Origin: Rhododendron vialii
Taxonomy: Eukaryota; Streptophyta; Magnoliopsida; Ericales; Ericaceae
NCBI RefSeq assembly: GCF_030253575.1
Contig: NC_080557.1
Coordinates: forward strand, 42,298,501-42,362,500
Reading direction: 5' to 3'
DNA length: 64,000 nt
The notes beneath the pieces were generated by a model. The model ran no database searches. It had not been told where the DNA came from and saw only the letters and a list, made by a program, of their open reading frames with translations. Positions 1-11,384 of the stretch are shown one piece after another; the first letter of the stretch is position 1; each line of letters begins with the position of its first letter. Both the position numbers and the translations under genes were made by a program.

Positions 1-2042
1 ACCCAAAACACTATTACTTGATTGAGTCTGAAGTTCCCATTGCCTATACACTGATTTGGTTGAGAACTTTTTGTCTACAGACCAAATCCATAGAAGGGAA
101 TCCGGTTTTGATGGATCTAAGGTCACTCCCTGCAGTCGTTGCTTCATCTCCTTCAGTTGTTGACTCGCCCTTAAGCACAACCTTCCCCTAAATTGCAAAT
201 CCCATTTGTTACTACCCCTTCCGATACAAACTTCGCTCAGAACAACATCTTTTTGAGTGGAACGCAAGTACAGTCGTGGAAAGTCCTCTTTCATAGCTGA
301 ATTACCCAACCTCACATGATCCCAGAACAGTGTATCACGGCCTAAGTTTACTTGCACTTGAAATCCCGCCCGGATGGAGAAACCAAGGTCCGAGTCATTA
401 TTTCCCACTGAACAAATATCCCTCCAAACATTTGAAGCTAGGCCATTGTTTTGTATGTACGGGAGCCAACTCCTTCGGTCTAGATTATATTTCCCTCTAA
501 TAACCTTTGCCCAGAGAGAGTCCTTCTCGTTACCGAACCGCCACCACCACTTAGCAAGTAGAGCCAGATTTTGTTGTATCAATCGCTTGACCCCTAAACC
601 CCCGTTTTCTTTCTTCTTGGAAATCCCCTCCTAACTAACCAGATGCATCTTCTTCTTGTCCGGTGTATCTCCCCAAAAAAACTGTCTCTGTATTTTCTCA
701 AGGGTCCTTGCTACTGCCGTTGGCATTTTGAATAATGACATGTAGTAAGTTGGCAGCGTACTGGAGTTGGAATTAACAAGAGTTAATCTGCCCCCTGTAG
801 AGATGGTTCTCGATCGCCAAATATTTAATCTCTTTTGAGTTTTTTCAATAATGGGCTCCCACGTTTTAATCCTCCTTGGGTTAGCTCCTAGAGGTAACCC
901 AAGGTATTTAATAGGCAAAGATTCCACTCTACAACCCATCGCCAAAGCTAGGGCTTCAATCTCCCCCTGTTGGACCTTAACTCCACATAGGGAACTCTTG
1001 GAATAGTTAATCTTCAAACCAGACATCAATTGAAAACATCTAAGTGGCCTCTTAATGTTCCCCATCTCCTCCAGATCGTTGTTGTAGAATAGGATTGTAT
1101 CATCCGCAAATTGAAGATGAGAAATTGTCACACCATTATTTCCCAACTTAACACCTTTAATGATGTTTTTCTCACGGGCTCGTTCTAGCATAATATTGAG
1201 TGTTTTGGCTACAATAGTAAATAGGAAGGGAGATAAAGGATTCCCTTGTCTCAACCCTTTTTGCGTTTGGAACTCTTGAGTGGCTGACCCGTTGATCAAG
1301 ACAGACATATAGACTGATGAGCAATATTCCTTAATCCACCCACACCACCTCTCCCCAAATCCCACCTTCTTAAGCATATCTAGCAAAAAACTCCAGTTTA
1401 CACAGTCGTAAGCTTTCTCAAAATCCAATTTAAGGATTAACCCCCCTTGAGATGAATGTTTCCAACTGTGAATGGCTTCGTTAGCAATAAGAACACCATC
1501 AAGAATTTGTTTACCCCCCACAAATGCCGCTTGAGACTCGCCAATAACAGAAGTAAGATGTTGCTTAAGCCTATTAGCAAGGACTTTAGAGAGAATTTTG
1601 TAGATACTCCCCACCATGCTAATAGGCCTAAAATCTTTAAAAGTAGTTGGGCAATCAACCTTAGGAATCAACTCAACAAAAGTAGAGTTACTACCTTTCA
1701 TAAGCTTTCCATTTGAGTGAAATTCTGAAAAGAATTGGAGAACTAAATCCGTCATGGACTCCCATCCTTTCTTGATGAATGAGAAGTTAAATCCATCCGG
1801 ACCCGGAGCCTTTAGACTGCTATACCCTTTCAGAGCAGCCCTAATTTCTCCTTCTTCGAACTGACTTTCCAGTTGTAGAGTTGCATCTTCGGACAATCGT
1901 CTCTGGAAATGTCCCCCAGAATTGGCCTGACCTTTCTTTCCTCGGTGAAGTTATTACGAAAATAGTTCACTGCAGCATCTCTGAAAGTTAAAGTCACATA
2001 AGATCTATATAGTAAGTAATTAGTATTCCGATGACTCGGCAA
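1..2042 (-). pseudogene. LINE (non-LTR retrotransposon) ORF2 fragment: reverse transcriptase and C-terminal region
   Basis: Read on the minus strand this is a plant L1-type LINE ORF2. The RT part (about 1896 to 634) contains the fingers motif KAPGPDGF, the region GLRQGNPLSPFLF, and the catalytic FADD box near 1095-1113. The same frame stays open to position 1 (GGLGVKRL, then the WDLQFRGRL region typical of the zf-RVT end), broken only by one TAG at 631-633 where the family has Trp. A single-base frameshift lies near 1905: the segment ILGD reads on into another frame, while GHFQRRLSEDA continues in the RT frame. The endonuclease half is missing, so the copy is 5'-truncated near 2042. Two lesions make it a dead copy. 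It lies antisense to the Myb-like gene on its right and ends about 75 bp before that gene's splice acceptor. Confidence 0.93.
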
Positions 2043-2116
2043 CCGGAAAAAGCGCGCACCAGCGCTTTGATAAATGGAAATATTTAAGCTAAAGGGGGTT
2101 AAGCTTTTACTTGCAG

Positions 2117-2338
2117 GATCCTCTCAAGACATGGTGCAGTTTGATCAAGAGGTGACGACTAGTTTCGGGGACTTGGCATACACAGTTTCGCCTCACCCTC
2201 TGTCAATGTACGTAAATGCGTTAAATTAGAATTGGCATTGGTTTCGGAGTCTTATTTATTTTCCTCAGAGCTAGGATATTGATGGTACATAACATGTCTG
2301 ATATGTTTTTCTCAAGTCTTCATTCAATACTAGTATAT

Positions 2339-2389
<51 letters not shown>

Positions 2390-5300
2390 TAATTCGTTCG
2401 AAAGTAGTAGGCCAGTGAAAATGACAAATTAACTTATCCCTCTTTGGCTCTTCCGCTTTGGGATTACTAATAATGAGAAAGTGAAGAGTACGGATGATTG
2501 TTATTTTGTATACTATATGAGCGTAAATTATATCCAGCTTAGGTGGACCATCAATTATGAGTCCTACCGTGCATATATTATATTAAATTTGGATTTCCAC
2601 CTAAGGTGGAGATAATTTTAACTCATAATATAAACATGCACAAGATTTTGAACTGATGATTTTTATACTATGAGATATGATGATATAATGATGCATGCAA
2701 GCAGTGGTGCAGGGATGGACATAGGCAACAATCCGCAAGGAACGACGTCCCATCAACTTGTGGTCGGACCATCTTCTTCTTCATCGGGACCCCAACGGTG
2801 CGAATCAGAAATTCCACGTCCCAGAGTGGAAGATCGGGCCTATAGGAGGTTCACCATTCAAGACGTTAAAAAACTAATTCAAGGAGTTGAGAAACATGGG
2901 AGACGGTACGTTTTAGATGAAGTTGCATGCCTCCTAGCTCAATCGGTAGAATATGTGGGCGATTCATCTGGTGAGGGTTCAAACCCCACCCAAACTTGCC
3001 TCTACCCTAGAATAGCATAGAGTAAGATTTTCTTTGACAAAAAAAAATACTCCCTCCGTCCCACTTTAAATATTCCTTACGAAAATTCAAGTATTTTCAA
3101 ATCTCAAAAAATATACTCCATCCGTCTCAATTTAAATGTCCTCTACAGTTTTTCATACATTTTCAAACCCTCCAAAAATATATTTTTACATATTATTTTT
3201 TTAATTTTCTTACACCAATTGAAGCATTCAATGAACACTTTAATTTGGTGTATAGTAACAAAATAAAAAATGCACAGAAAACCATAGGGGACATTTAAAT
3301 TGGGATGGAGGGAGTATATCTCTATATATTTTTTAATTTTTTTTACACCAAATTAGAGTACTAATTGAATACTTTAATTCCATGTAAAATAAATAAATAT
3401 ATAGATAAATACATTTTTTTGGGTTTAAAAATTGACGAATTCCAGTAAAAAAAATATTTAAAGTGTGACAAATGGAATATCTTTTATATGGCCGTCGTAC
3501 ATATAAACACACATGTATATAGAGGCGGCTTCACCATGTATTGAGGGGGTTCAAGTGAACTTCTTGGATTTTAGAAATGCTCTAAAAGACAAATAGGGGA
3601 TGAGTTTGATATCATCCAAGTTAATAAATTTACATCGATCAGACAATGAGATTAGTTTGATTTCATGGTATGGATTTGAAACTGTGCCAAAATGACCCCA
3701 AACCATAAATATGTGATCTGTGTGCGTTGCATGTATGCATGGGTGAATCTTCTTAATTAATTTAGCTATAGCATAGAGGGGGAGTTTTTCGATCGGAAAA
3801 TGATGGCCCAGGACGTGTTTTGATAGTTAATACCCTCCAAAGACATGCTAAAAACAATTGTTAATGCTGAAAACGTCCTTGGCGGATATTAATTATCAAA
3901 ACATGTCATTGTCCGTCATTTTCCCTTTTTCGATTTCATCAATTACCCTTGTTTAGTGGCATGTTTGATTTGTTTTCATTGGTATCCCAAATTCTGCAGA
4001 TGGAAACATATCAAGCTTGAATTTTTCGAGGATTCACCTCGAAAGAAAGACCAGTTGAAGGTAAACTTATCCTTTAATACTTGCCCTACACCATAAATAA
4101 GGTTTTCTTTATCAAAATGGTCTATTAGGAGTAAGTGCAAAACTTTTGTACCTCGTGATGGATATTTTTTTTATCAGCAAATTAAAGAAACTTTATTAAC
4201 CTTTGAAAACGAATTACAAAGATTAAAAGGGGTCAAGAAAACAAAACGGCATCACAACGGGCACATGCATTCCAACCATTTTTTTTTTTGAACGGCGAAA
4301 AAGGGATATTATATAAATAAAGAAGAACAAATACGAGAGCATGCTAATCAAGCTCTAATGATTGATAAGAAATCAATCCGAACTACGCCCAATAGGGCCA
4401 CCCCCAAAAGGACCTAACGAAACAGCACTAAAACCACAGGTAATACACCCACAAACAAAGCCCACCCTCCACTCAAGACAAGACACCTTCCCACCCAAAA
4501 ACCAAGACACATCCCACTAAGGCCCCAACTTGAAAAGCAAGCCAAAGAAACCAACCTGCAGTTGGCACCCACCACGAGCCTAGACAATCACACGCCACCT
4601 TGCGATGAATATTACTGTGGCATCAATATGTTATGCTTGAGGAATTATGTTCAAAACTATGGTCGGTCAGGGTCCCTTCTACATCGAATTTCTAATTCCC
4701 CCACTGATTATCGAGCAATATTTTTATGACCAAATACTTCTTTAGCAAAACATGTTATTTTCATTTATTTGAACGATGGTTGGTGTAATTTGTTGTGGAC
4801 AATGGGATGTGTGAGTGTGCAAAATATATAAGGAGAAAATGGTGTTCAAATTAATATGGTCACAAGGGTGGTCAAACCTGGTGGACTATGTTTTTTGATA
4901 AAATAAGTGGCTAAAAATACTCTTACGCTGAGAGAGAAAGAGAAAGAGAAAGAGCTAAAAACAATGTTAGATTCCTACTTTGTCACTCTTCCATGAACTG
5001 TGTTTTGTGACTAAAAAGGGTTTAATTAAAACATGACGAAAGGTATTGTAGGAAAAAGGGGTCATATTCATTTGGGAGAGACTGAAATAGTCAACAAAGC
5101 GAAGCACGAGGAAAATATTCATTTAGTATAAAATGACTAAGAGGAAATTATTCAACAAGTCTACGACCAAACCCAAATACACATCCAAACAAACACTTGG
5201 CTTCTTGGGGTTTTTTTTTCTTTGTTCAAATTGTCTTCACACTTGTTTGTTTAGCGTCAAACTTTTGTAGATTATTAATTCGTCTCGACGAGAGAAATCA

Positions 5301-8300
5301 AAAATGTAAAACATTAAGACTTTTACCCAAATATTTTTTAAAATGTTCAAGAAAAAAACCCAAAAAGTCTTGGATATTTGCAAAACAAATAGGGTAAAAG
5401 TCACAATTTTTTTTTACTTTTTCAATTTCTCCCGTTGAGTCAAACCAATAATACACAAAACTTTGACGCATGCAAAACTAACAAATGCAAAATAAATAAA
5501 AAATTGAATAAGAGAAAAATAAAAAGTCAAGTTGACTTTTGACTTGTTTTTTTTTTTTTTTTTAGAAAACTAGGCAGGCATTAAAAAACTTTAGGCATTT
5601 TGTATGGGGGAAAGCCTATATATCCAATACACCACCAATTTGTTGAAAAAGCTTTCCTCCTCCTTTTTTCATTTCCAGAATCACTGGGAGTAGAACGAAT
5701 CGGGGTTTTGGTAATTTTATCTATATTGTTATTGTTGAAAGTACATATTGAAATGTAATTCTTTATGGGTTGCAAACGCGTTTTCCGCTAGTTGGTATAA
5801 ATGAAATTCAAAAATAGCCTTGATATCTTGTCCTACATCTGTTTGCTTATTTGGATTCTAGACTTTTCGAAAAATGCTACTTCATTTGTCCTATAAAGTT
5901 GACCTCCTACAATTAAAATTACTTACAATATTTGAACTTAAAAAATATATGCTTGGTAAAATAATTTTTTACTTTTTTACACCGTTCAAATGATCATACC
6001 AATATCTATCAAATAAAATTCATACTGTACAAAAATTTCTTTTGATTAATACATTAGTTTTAAACTTAAAATTAGGGGTGTCAAATGGGCGGGTTTGGGC
6101 CAAATTGGGTAAGTTATAAGTGGGTTGGGTCTTTAATGGGTCATTGACCCATTTAGACCCAATTAGTTAAGAGCCTAATTATTCATACCCAACCCAACCC
6201 ATTTATTTGAAATCAAACCCGACCCGCTCATTAACTCAATTAAATTAAAAATGATTAAAATACTTATATACACTAAAATGACCATATCACCCTTGTACAT
6301 TTAAATGACCAAATTACCCTTGCATACTAAAATTACCATAATACCCCTATATACTAAAATAACCAAATTAACCCTGTATACTAAAATTACTGAACCAAAT
6401 GGAGATTCTGTTAAAAAAAGTGAAAGTCGTTTCCCATCTCTTTTCTTTCCCTGTTCTTTTTTTTTCCTTTAGCGTGGATTTGGATTGAAAAGTTAAGTAA
6501 CTTATTTTTTTGTCTTTATTTGAATTTTTTTTTGCATTTGTTTGTTTGGGTAAAACTTTTTTGACTTATTAATTCGGCTCAATGAGAGGAATCGGAAAAG
6601 TACAGAAACTCATAATTTTTTTGAATAAAGACAACCAGCATATTAACTAATCGATTACGATAAATTAGACCCGATTTTGCAGTACCTCGACGTGACATTA
6701 ACTAATCACCCGTATTGTTATCTTGTTACTCTATCCATCTCTCTCCATTTGTTACCCAAAAAACATTCCTCCAAATCCGAGCCAAACAAAGCAAAATATT
6801 GTAAATGCATGTATTCCTGTTTTTCGAATTTGAAACAATTTTTAGATTCCAGCGTTCATGTGAGATGATTGCAATTTTAACCTGGAATTTTTTATTTGGA
6901 AATGAATTCGTTAATGCTTCGGGTGGGGACTCATCTCATGTGGTAATTAATTATCTGAACCAGGAGTAGTCCTCGATCCCTCGAAAGCGAAAAAAATTTC
7001 AGTGCCGAGCGGGTACACGTGGTGCCCGCTCGCGCATCTGAACCGTCGATTGTGTGTTTGAATGGCTTAGTTGGAGAGAGGAAAAAGAGAGAGAAAGTGT
7101 TGGGATGAGAGGAGAGAGAAGATTTCAATCCGATCCGTTTAAAAATGTATTGGACGACTGAGATGTGCCAAGCGAATACCATGTGGGATATACTCGCTCC
7201 GCATTGAAAAATCCCTCCTCGAAAGCTACTTCGCGTTTGCCGTGGTTCATTGCCTTTGACAGAAAGCTTTGAAATGCAATTGGTCGATTATTTATTCTTT
7301 TACTTTATTGGTAGTTCTATTTTTTTGTTGGGTAATGTTCATAATCCATTGGGCATTTAAGTTGATCCAATTGAAACCCAATTAAGACCCAATAATAAAT
7401 GGGTTAGATGGGTTTGGACCCATTCTAACCCAACTAATAAATGGGTTGGGTTGGGTCTATTTTTTAATAGATGGGTTTGGGTTTCTTAATGAGTCTGGGT
7501 TTAATTTGCCACCCCTACTTAAAATTAGGGAATTGACTTCTACTCTCCCCTTTTTACCATATACATTCTATTTTTTGTCCTTATTCATGTGAATTTACCT
7601 TTTTACCATTTTCATAAGTTCACTTTTTTACACATTAAGAGACAATAGAGTAAATTCATACCAAAAAAAGACAAAAAAAAAAAGAATGTATGTGATAAAA
7701 CAAAGAATGTGAAAGTCAATTTCTTAAAATTACACGTAATTTCATAAGAAATCAACTTTAGGTATAAAATGGAATAGTACTGTTGGGAAAGACTTTTTTA
7801 TTGGAGACAGAAACTAGTAGCCGACAAAGCTAATCATGAGTTAAAAATCGCTTTAACCGTTTAGGAATGTCTGAGAACTTTCTCCTTCCCAAAAGAAGAT
7901 GTCCACATTGTCCATGCATCCAATTACATAAGTCAAATGATGTCCACACGACGGCGGCTCAATTAGATACTACTGTACTAGATTCTTTGGGGTGGTGGAA
8001 TCCATTTCGGAGATGGTGTATTTAATTATCAAAATTGCATATATGCTATGGGTACAACACTTTTGTGTATAACATTTGGATACCATCTTGCGTGAGACTA
8101 TTTTAAGATCTCATACAAACGATTTGAGCAATTCTTCAATTTGTTCAAAAAAAAATTTGAAGGGTTCTTATAAAAGAACAGTTCAGCCGGATATCGTATG
8201 GACAAAAAAAAACATATGTATTTGCTTACCTATATCTGCCTGAACTAATTTTGTACAGGAACCCTTCAAAAAATATTCTGAACAAATTAAATTAAAAGGC

Positions 8301-9033
8301 TTGAAACATTTGTTTAGGATCTCAAAATGGTCCCACACAAGGTACGTGGTGTACTAGTGTTATACATAAAAGTGTTGTACCCATAGCAGAGCTATTTAAT
8401 TATGTACACCTTCTATTGTACAAACAATTTTTTATTTTTTTTTGTTGGTAAACCAGGTGCACACAAGAGTCTTGAGTATGAAGATAACGCGTAGTTGTAA
8501 ATTAATTAATCTACAATTAAAAGTCCTGCTATCGAAAGCCTATTGAGTTTTCATTTAACTAAACGAAATAATGGAGAGAGAAAAAACACACAATTTTTAC
8601 ATTTTTCTATACACTTCCACCTATTTTAAAACTATTTTCACACCTTTCAATAATAACAAAAATCTACTGGACTATTTCTAGCATTTTCCAATTAATAAAA
8701 CTTAAAACACATTCATCGTAAGCCTAAAAAAGAGAATGGAGTCAAGATTTTAACTAGTTTTCAATTCGTTGTGTTCATAGACTTACTCTAGTATAATCCA
8801 TAAGCACATTCCTCACGTCGTATTAGGTAATTAACACATTCGATAAATTGTATCTTATTTTGTTTCCCACAGATAATATGGATACAACAATTGTATTTTG
8901 ACGACTTACTACTAATTAGGTGATGCAGGAAAAGTGGAGACATATGTTGAAATCTGCAAATACTCAGACAGATCCTATGCGGAAGGAGCTATACTCCTTG
9001 GCCAAGAATCTTGACGCTACTCTTCCAAAATGA
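2117..9033 (+). CDS. Myb/TRF-like (telomere-repeat-binding-type) protein, 5'-partial, four exons seen
   Basis: Four exons join in phase with GT-AG borders: 2117-2207, 2705-2905 (acceptor 2702 is also in frame), 4000-4060 and 8929-9033, ending in TGA. The joined protein has a Gly/Ser-rich stretch, then one Myb-like domain split over the last three exons: RRFTIQDVKKLIQGVEKHG (helix 1), RWKHIKLEFFEDSPRKKDQL (helix 2) and EKWRHMLKSA (helix 3), with a short tail ending ATLPK. Lack of a first-helix Trp and the RW...KW spacing resemble the plant TRP/TRFL telomere-binding Myb class rather than R2R3-MYB. DNA binding in the nucleus is inferred from the family. Upstream exons are off-window or lost behind the antisense LINE at 1-2042. 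The last intron is about 4.9 kb and filled with transposons. Exon reading is strong; the exact family is less sure. Confidence 0.75.
2341..2387. repeat. (CT)n microsatellite
   Basis: An uninterrupted CT run of about 47 bp in the first visible intron of the Myb-like gene. Confidence 0.97.
2926..3047 (+). mobile_element. tRNA-derived SINE-like element
   Basis: The sequence has a Pol III A-box-like TAGCTCAATCGG (about 2935) and a B-box-like GGTTCAAACCC (about 2978), then a tRNA-unrelated stretch ending TTTGAC and a run of A. Length of about 120 bp and the A-tail fit a short plant SINE. It sits in sense 20 bp after a splice donor of the Myb-like gene. The tRNA-like part does not fold as a clean tRNA, so it is not called as a functional tRNA. 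Confidence 0.65.
3050..3479. mobile_element. Stowaway-like (Tc1/mariner) MITE with a second one nested inside
   Basis: The left end CTCCCTCCGTCCCACTTTAA follows a TA. The degenerate right end near 3460-3479 (ATTTAAAGTGTGACAAATGG) is its inverted copy. A better preserved element at 3116-3314, with TIRs CTCCATCCGTCTCAATTTAA and ATTTAAATTGGGATGGAGGG and flanking TA on both sides, sits within it. TA target duplication and CTCCCTCCGT ends are the Stowaway hallmark. The outer element is older than the inner one. Confidence 0.8.
4165..4240 (-). mobile_element. LINE 3' tail, same family as the LINE at 9.4-10.9 kb
   Basis: A T-run followed by ATCAGCAAATTAAAG and AACGAATTACAAAGATTAAA is the reverse complement of the 3' end of the LINE at 10855-10915 (CCTTTTAATCTTTGTAATCT ... 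TTTGCTGTTC then A-run). This is a heavily 5'-truncated minus-strand insertion in the intron of the Myb-like gene. Confidence 0.75.
4279..4620 (-). mobile_element. 5'-truncated LINE 3' UTR (minus strand)
   Basis: It starts with an 11-T run and GAACGGCGAAAAAGGG. Read on the minus strand, this is a GT-rich untranslated stretch ending in CCGTTC plus poly(A), a common 3' end of plant LINEs. There is no coding sequence, and target duplications are not clear. Confidence 0.55.
5195..5520. mobile_element. Foldback MITE, family F1 (copy 1)
   Basis: The two arms are imperfect inverted repeats. The left arm has GCGTCAAACTTTTGTAGATT and CGTCTCGACGAGAGAAATC; the right arm, reversed, has GCGTCAAAGTTTTGTGTATT and GACTCAACGGGAGAAATT. 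Both continue outward through GCATTTGTTAG-like and T-rich ends. Related copies are at 44.67-45.00 and 55.01-55.50 kb and a half copy is at 6.48-6.66 kb. Confidence 0.7.
6475..6660. mobile_element. Single arm of an F1-family foldback MITE
   Basis: Shares GCATTTGTTTGTTTGGGTAA, TATTAATTCGGCTCAATGAG and AAACTCATAATTTTTTTGAA with the F1 arms at 5.2, 44.7 and 55.2 kb, but no opposite arm follows. It is nested inside the 6073-7517 hAT. Confidence 0.55.
6988..7213 (+). mobile_element. MITE family M, copy A
   Basis: It is bounded by TTTCAGTGCCGAGCGGGTA and its inverted form ACTCGCTCCGCATTGAAA. The interior (GTTGGAGAGAGGAAAAAGAG, AAAATGTATTGGACG) matches the reverse complement of 15881-16092 over the whole length, so this is a two-copy family in the window. 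It is nested within the hAT at 6073-7517. Confidence 0.7.
8044..8388. mobile_element. Foldback MITE with ~30-bp terminal inverted repeats
   Basis: The left end TGCTATGGGTACAACACTTT and right end AAAGTGTTGTACCCATAGCA are inverted copies. The arms continue inward with lower identity (TTTGAAGGGTTC / GAACCCTTCAAA). There is no ORF. It lies in the last intron of the Myb-like gene. Confidence 0.8.
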
Positions 9034-9374
9034 GAAGAGAATGTCCCCATGATTCCACCTATATATCTTTTTTAGAGCGGAATTATTTGATTCCGCCTTT
9101 AATTTGTGCATATGCATTTTCTTTTTATTTCCCCTTTTCTCTCTCTTTTTTTTCTTTTCAGCAGTTATTGGGTGTTTCAGCAAGATAAAGAAAATGTGCG
9201 CCTTGTCCATGGTAGAAAACGTATATATGTGCCCATTATCATGTTGTAAATTGTAATCCAACTTTATAAGTAAATATAAGATCCTTTTTTAGATAATAAA
9301 CTAAAAAAAATAAACAGGTATGTGGCCATTTTGGAATGGGGATGATCAAGAAATTAATTAACTGCATCGGCTTG

Positions 9375-10918
9375 ACACATGATCTGGTTCTTCAGAATTT
9401 TTAATCAAAATTAAATGCTCTCTCAGCATAATCTTGGAAGACTGAAAGGGAGAGTCGGTCTAATCCGAAGTGCCGTGGCAAAATTACACAAGTTAATCTC
9501 AATCAATGAGTTGAAGGTCCAGATGGCAGGGATAGGCTTTGACAATATTGATATTAAGGCATTGGGTGGAAGGTCTGTGATTTTAACTTGTTCTAGCAGA
9601 GACGAAATGGAGAAAATGGTTAAAGAAGGCGTGCGCTGAAAGATTTGTGTGGTTGTGTTGTTATGGGATTCCGCTCAATGTATGGAGTAATACTTCCTTC
9701 CAATCTATTGGGGAATTATGGGGTTCCTTCATATCTACAGACGAATCGACACTGAAGATGTCATCTTTTGCGGAGGCTAAGATTCTAATCACCACAAATA
9801 TTTTCAAGGAAATTGACGAGTGGATTACCGTTGATGTCGAAGGCAAGAGCTACAAAGTTAAGGTGATGGAAGATCCGTGTGACCAACCACATGAAACGGA
9901 GAAACAGATTCCAAGAGTTAGTCTAGATATTTCCTCAAATTCAGAGGACGAGGTGGGGGTTATTCCGGTGTCTATGAGTGAAACCAATGGGTCCTCTTCA
10001 TATGCGGAGCTGGACACTGTTCATGGAAGCGAATCCCATTGCAAGTCAGTAAGTGGTGGCATCGATACTAGATTCAATGAGGTCAATCTTGATGAGGATA
10101 ATATGCTTGTGGCTGACTCTGAACCTTTGGAGTCTTTTCAGGGTAGTGAGGATAGTGAAATAGCTGCAAAGGAAAAATCCCAAACCTTTTATGATGGAGC
10201 AATTGTTGCAGCGGATAATACTCCTTGTTCAGAAGATGGCGCAATGGTATATGACCCTGCTTCAGAGGTTGCGGAACCTAATGAAGGCTTTTGGAACCTA
10301 TCAGAAGTAGGCTTTTTAAATGACAAGGAAGTTGAGGGCATCCATCTTTTTGTTGACCTCAACCCAGTTGAGGAGGCTAAGAATTCAGGGAAAGAAAAAT
10401 GGGAACAAAAGTCAGTAGACAATATTTTGGGCATTCCAAAACCCAAGAAGAGGGGTGCAGGTAAGAATCACAAATCCAAGAAGACAGGCGGAAAAAAGAA
10501 GCAAAAAAGCTTTGTGTTTAGATCTGCGATTGCTGCTGCGGCTTTATCCGCTTTTTTCGGAGACACTAACAGGTTTCACCTTGATGATGCAAAGGCTGCT
10601 CGGTCTATCGACAAAATCTTGGCCGAAGATTATTTGGGTGATGATGAGGAAGTTTTAAGTAAACTCATGATTGATCATTAGTCATCTCAGGGGCAGGTGG
10701 TTGGGTCTTGGGTGTGTTTTGTCTCTTCTTTGGGTTTTTGGCCCGGGTTGGCTTCTTGCCATCCACGGATGGTTATTTTCCCTTCTGGTTTCTAGCGGCA
10801 TGGCATATGATTGTCAGAATTCTCTTTGCTCTATTTGATGCCTCGTGCTTCGGATCCTTTTAATCTTTGTAATCTGTTTTCAAAGATTAATAAATTTTCT
10901 TTGCTGTTCAAAAAAAAT
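9375..10918 (+). mobile_element. ORF1-only LINE derivative with 3' tail
   Basis: A LINE ORF1 remnant (9415-10681) is followed directly by a short 3' untranslated region ending CTTTGCTGTTC plus an A-run (10908-10918), with no ORF2. The tail is identical in type to the minus-strand tail at 4165-4240. The left boundary is uncertain; target duplications are not evident. Confidence 0.75.
9415..10681 (+). pseudogene. LINE ORF1 (DUF4283-type, nucleic-acid-binding) remnant
   Basis: Two adjacent frames make up the protein. 9415-9639 encodes SAVAKLHKLISINELKVQMA and LGGRSVILTC. After a stop and a frameshift/deletion, 9647-10681 continues with WLCCYGIPLNVWSNTSFQSI, which is the DUF4283 core of plant LINE ORF1. 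It is followed by an acidic low-complexity region and a Lys-rich patch near residues 275-295 of the second frame. The C-terminus FRSAIAAAALSAFFGD ... SIDKIL is the usual ORF1 end that precedes the endonuclease ORF. ORF1 products coat LINE RNA; this copy lacks its N-terminus and is broken. No cysteine knuckle is seen. Confidence 0.85.
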
Positions 10919-11207
10919 AAAGGCAGTGAAAAAATGAAGTTTGTCTATAGAAGACCTTTTTTGCTAATAAAAAATAATAAGCTAGCTAAAATGGGATTTT
11001 AAAAAAGAGTGAGGCTAAAACTACATTATTTAGCAAAGTCGTTCATATTAAACTTCATCTCTAACGAGAAGAGGAGACAAATATGATTATTGTAAATGTA
11101 ATACACTATAAAAATAAATATAAAAACTGATTTTTTTTTGTTTCATTTCATGCTAAGCCTATGATTTGAACAAACGGTGCAGGGAGAATTTTTTGACTAA
11201 ACATACA

Positions 11208-11384
11208 GACCCCATTCGTTTTGGGGTTTTGAATTTTGGATTGTAATCAGTATCCTATTTCTCATCAATTATTATTCTCATTTTTCTCTATATCTCTCTC
11301 CAATCATTACCCCTATTTTCAATCATTACTCTATTTCTTTCTACACTCATTACCTACAAATCTAATTCCAAAACGAACGGGGTC
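11208..11384. mobile_element. Short MITE
   Basis: The inverted ends GACCCCATTCGTTTTGG and CCAAAACGAACGGGGTC bound a 177-bp CT-rich interior without coding potential. The stretch 9034-11845 otherwise holds the LINE derivative and AT-rich sequence. Confidence 0.65.

Larger units (their letters stand above)
6073..7517. mobile_element. Non-autonomous hAT transposon with 8-bp target duplication
   Basis: The ends TAGGGGTGTCAAATGGGCGG and TTTGCCACCCCTA are imperfect inverted repeats of the TAGGGGTGNCAAA type found in plant hAT elements. The 8 bp CTTAAAAT occurs immediately outside both ends (6065-6072 and 7518-7525). Subterminal parts are full of GGGTTGGGT/ACCCAACCC repeats. No transposase is present. 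Inside are a half F1 foldback (6475-6660) and a second MITE (6988-7213). Confidence 0.88.

Noticed and set aside
1456-1716. Plus-strand frame over the LINE
   Set aside because: Antisense shadow of the reverse transcriptase.
2926-3000. Functional tRNA gene
   Set aside because: A- and B-box words are present but the acceptor and anticodon stems do not pair and an A-tail follows; better explained as a SINE.
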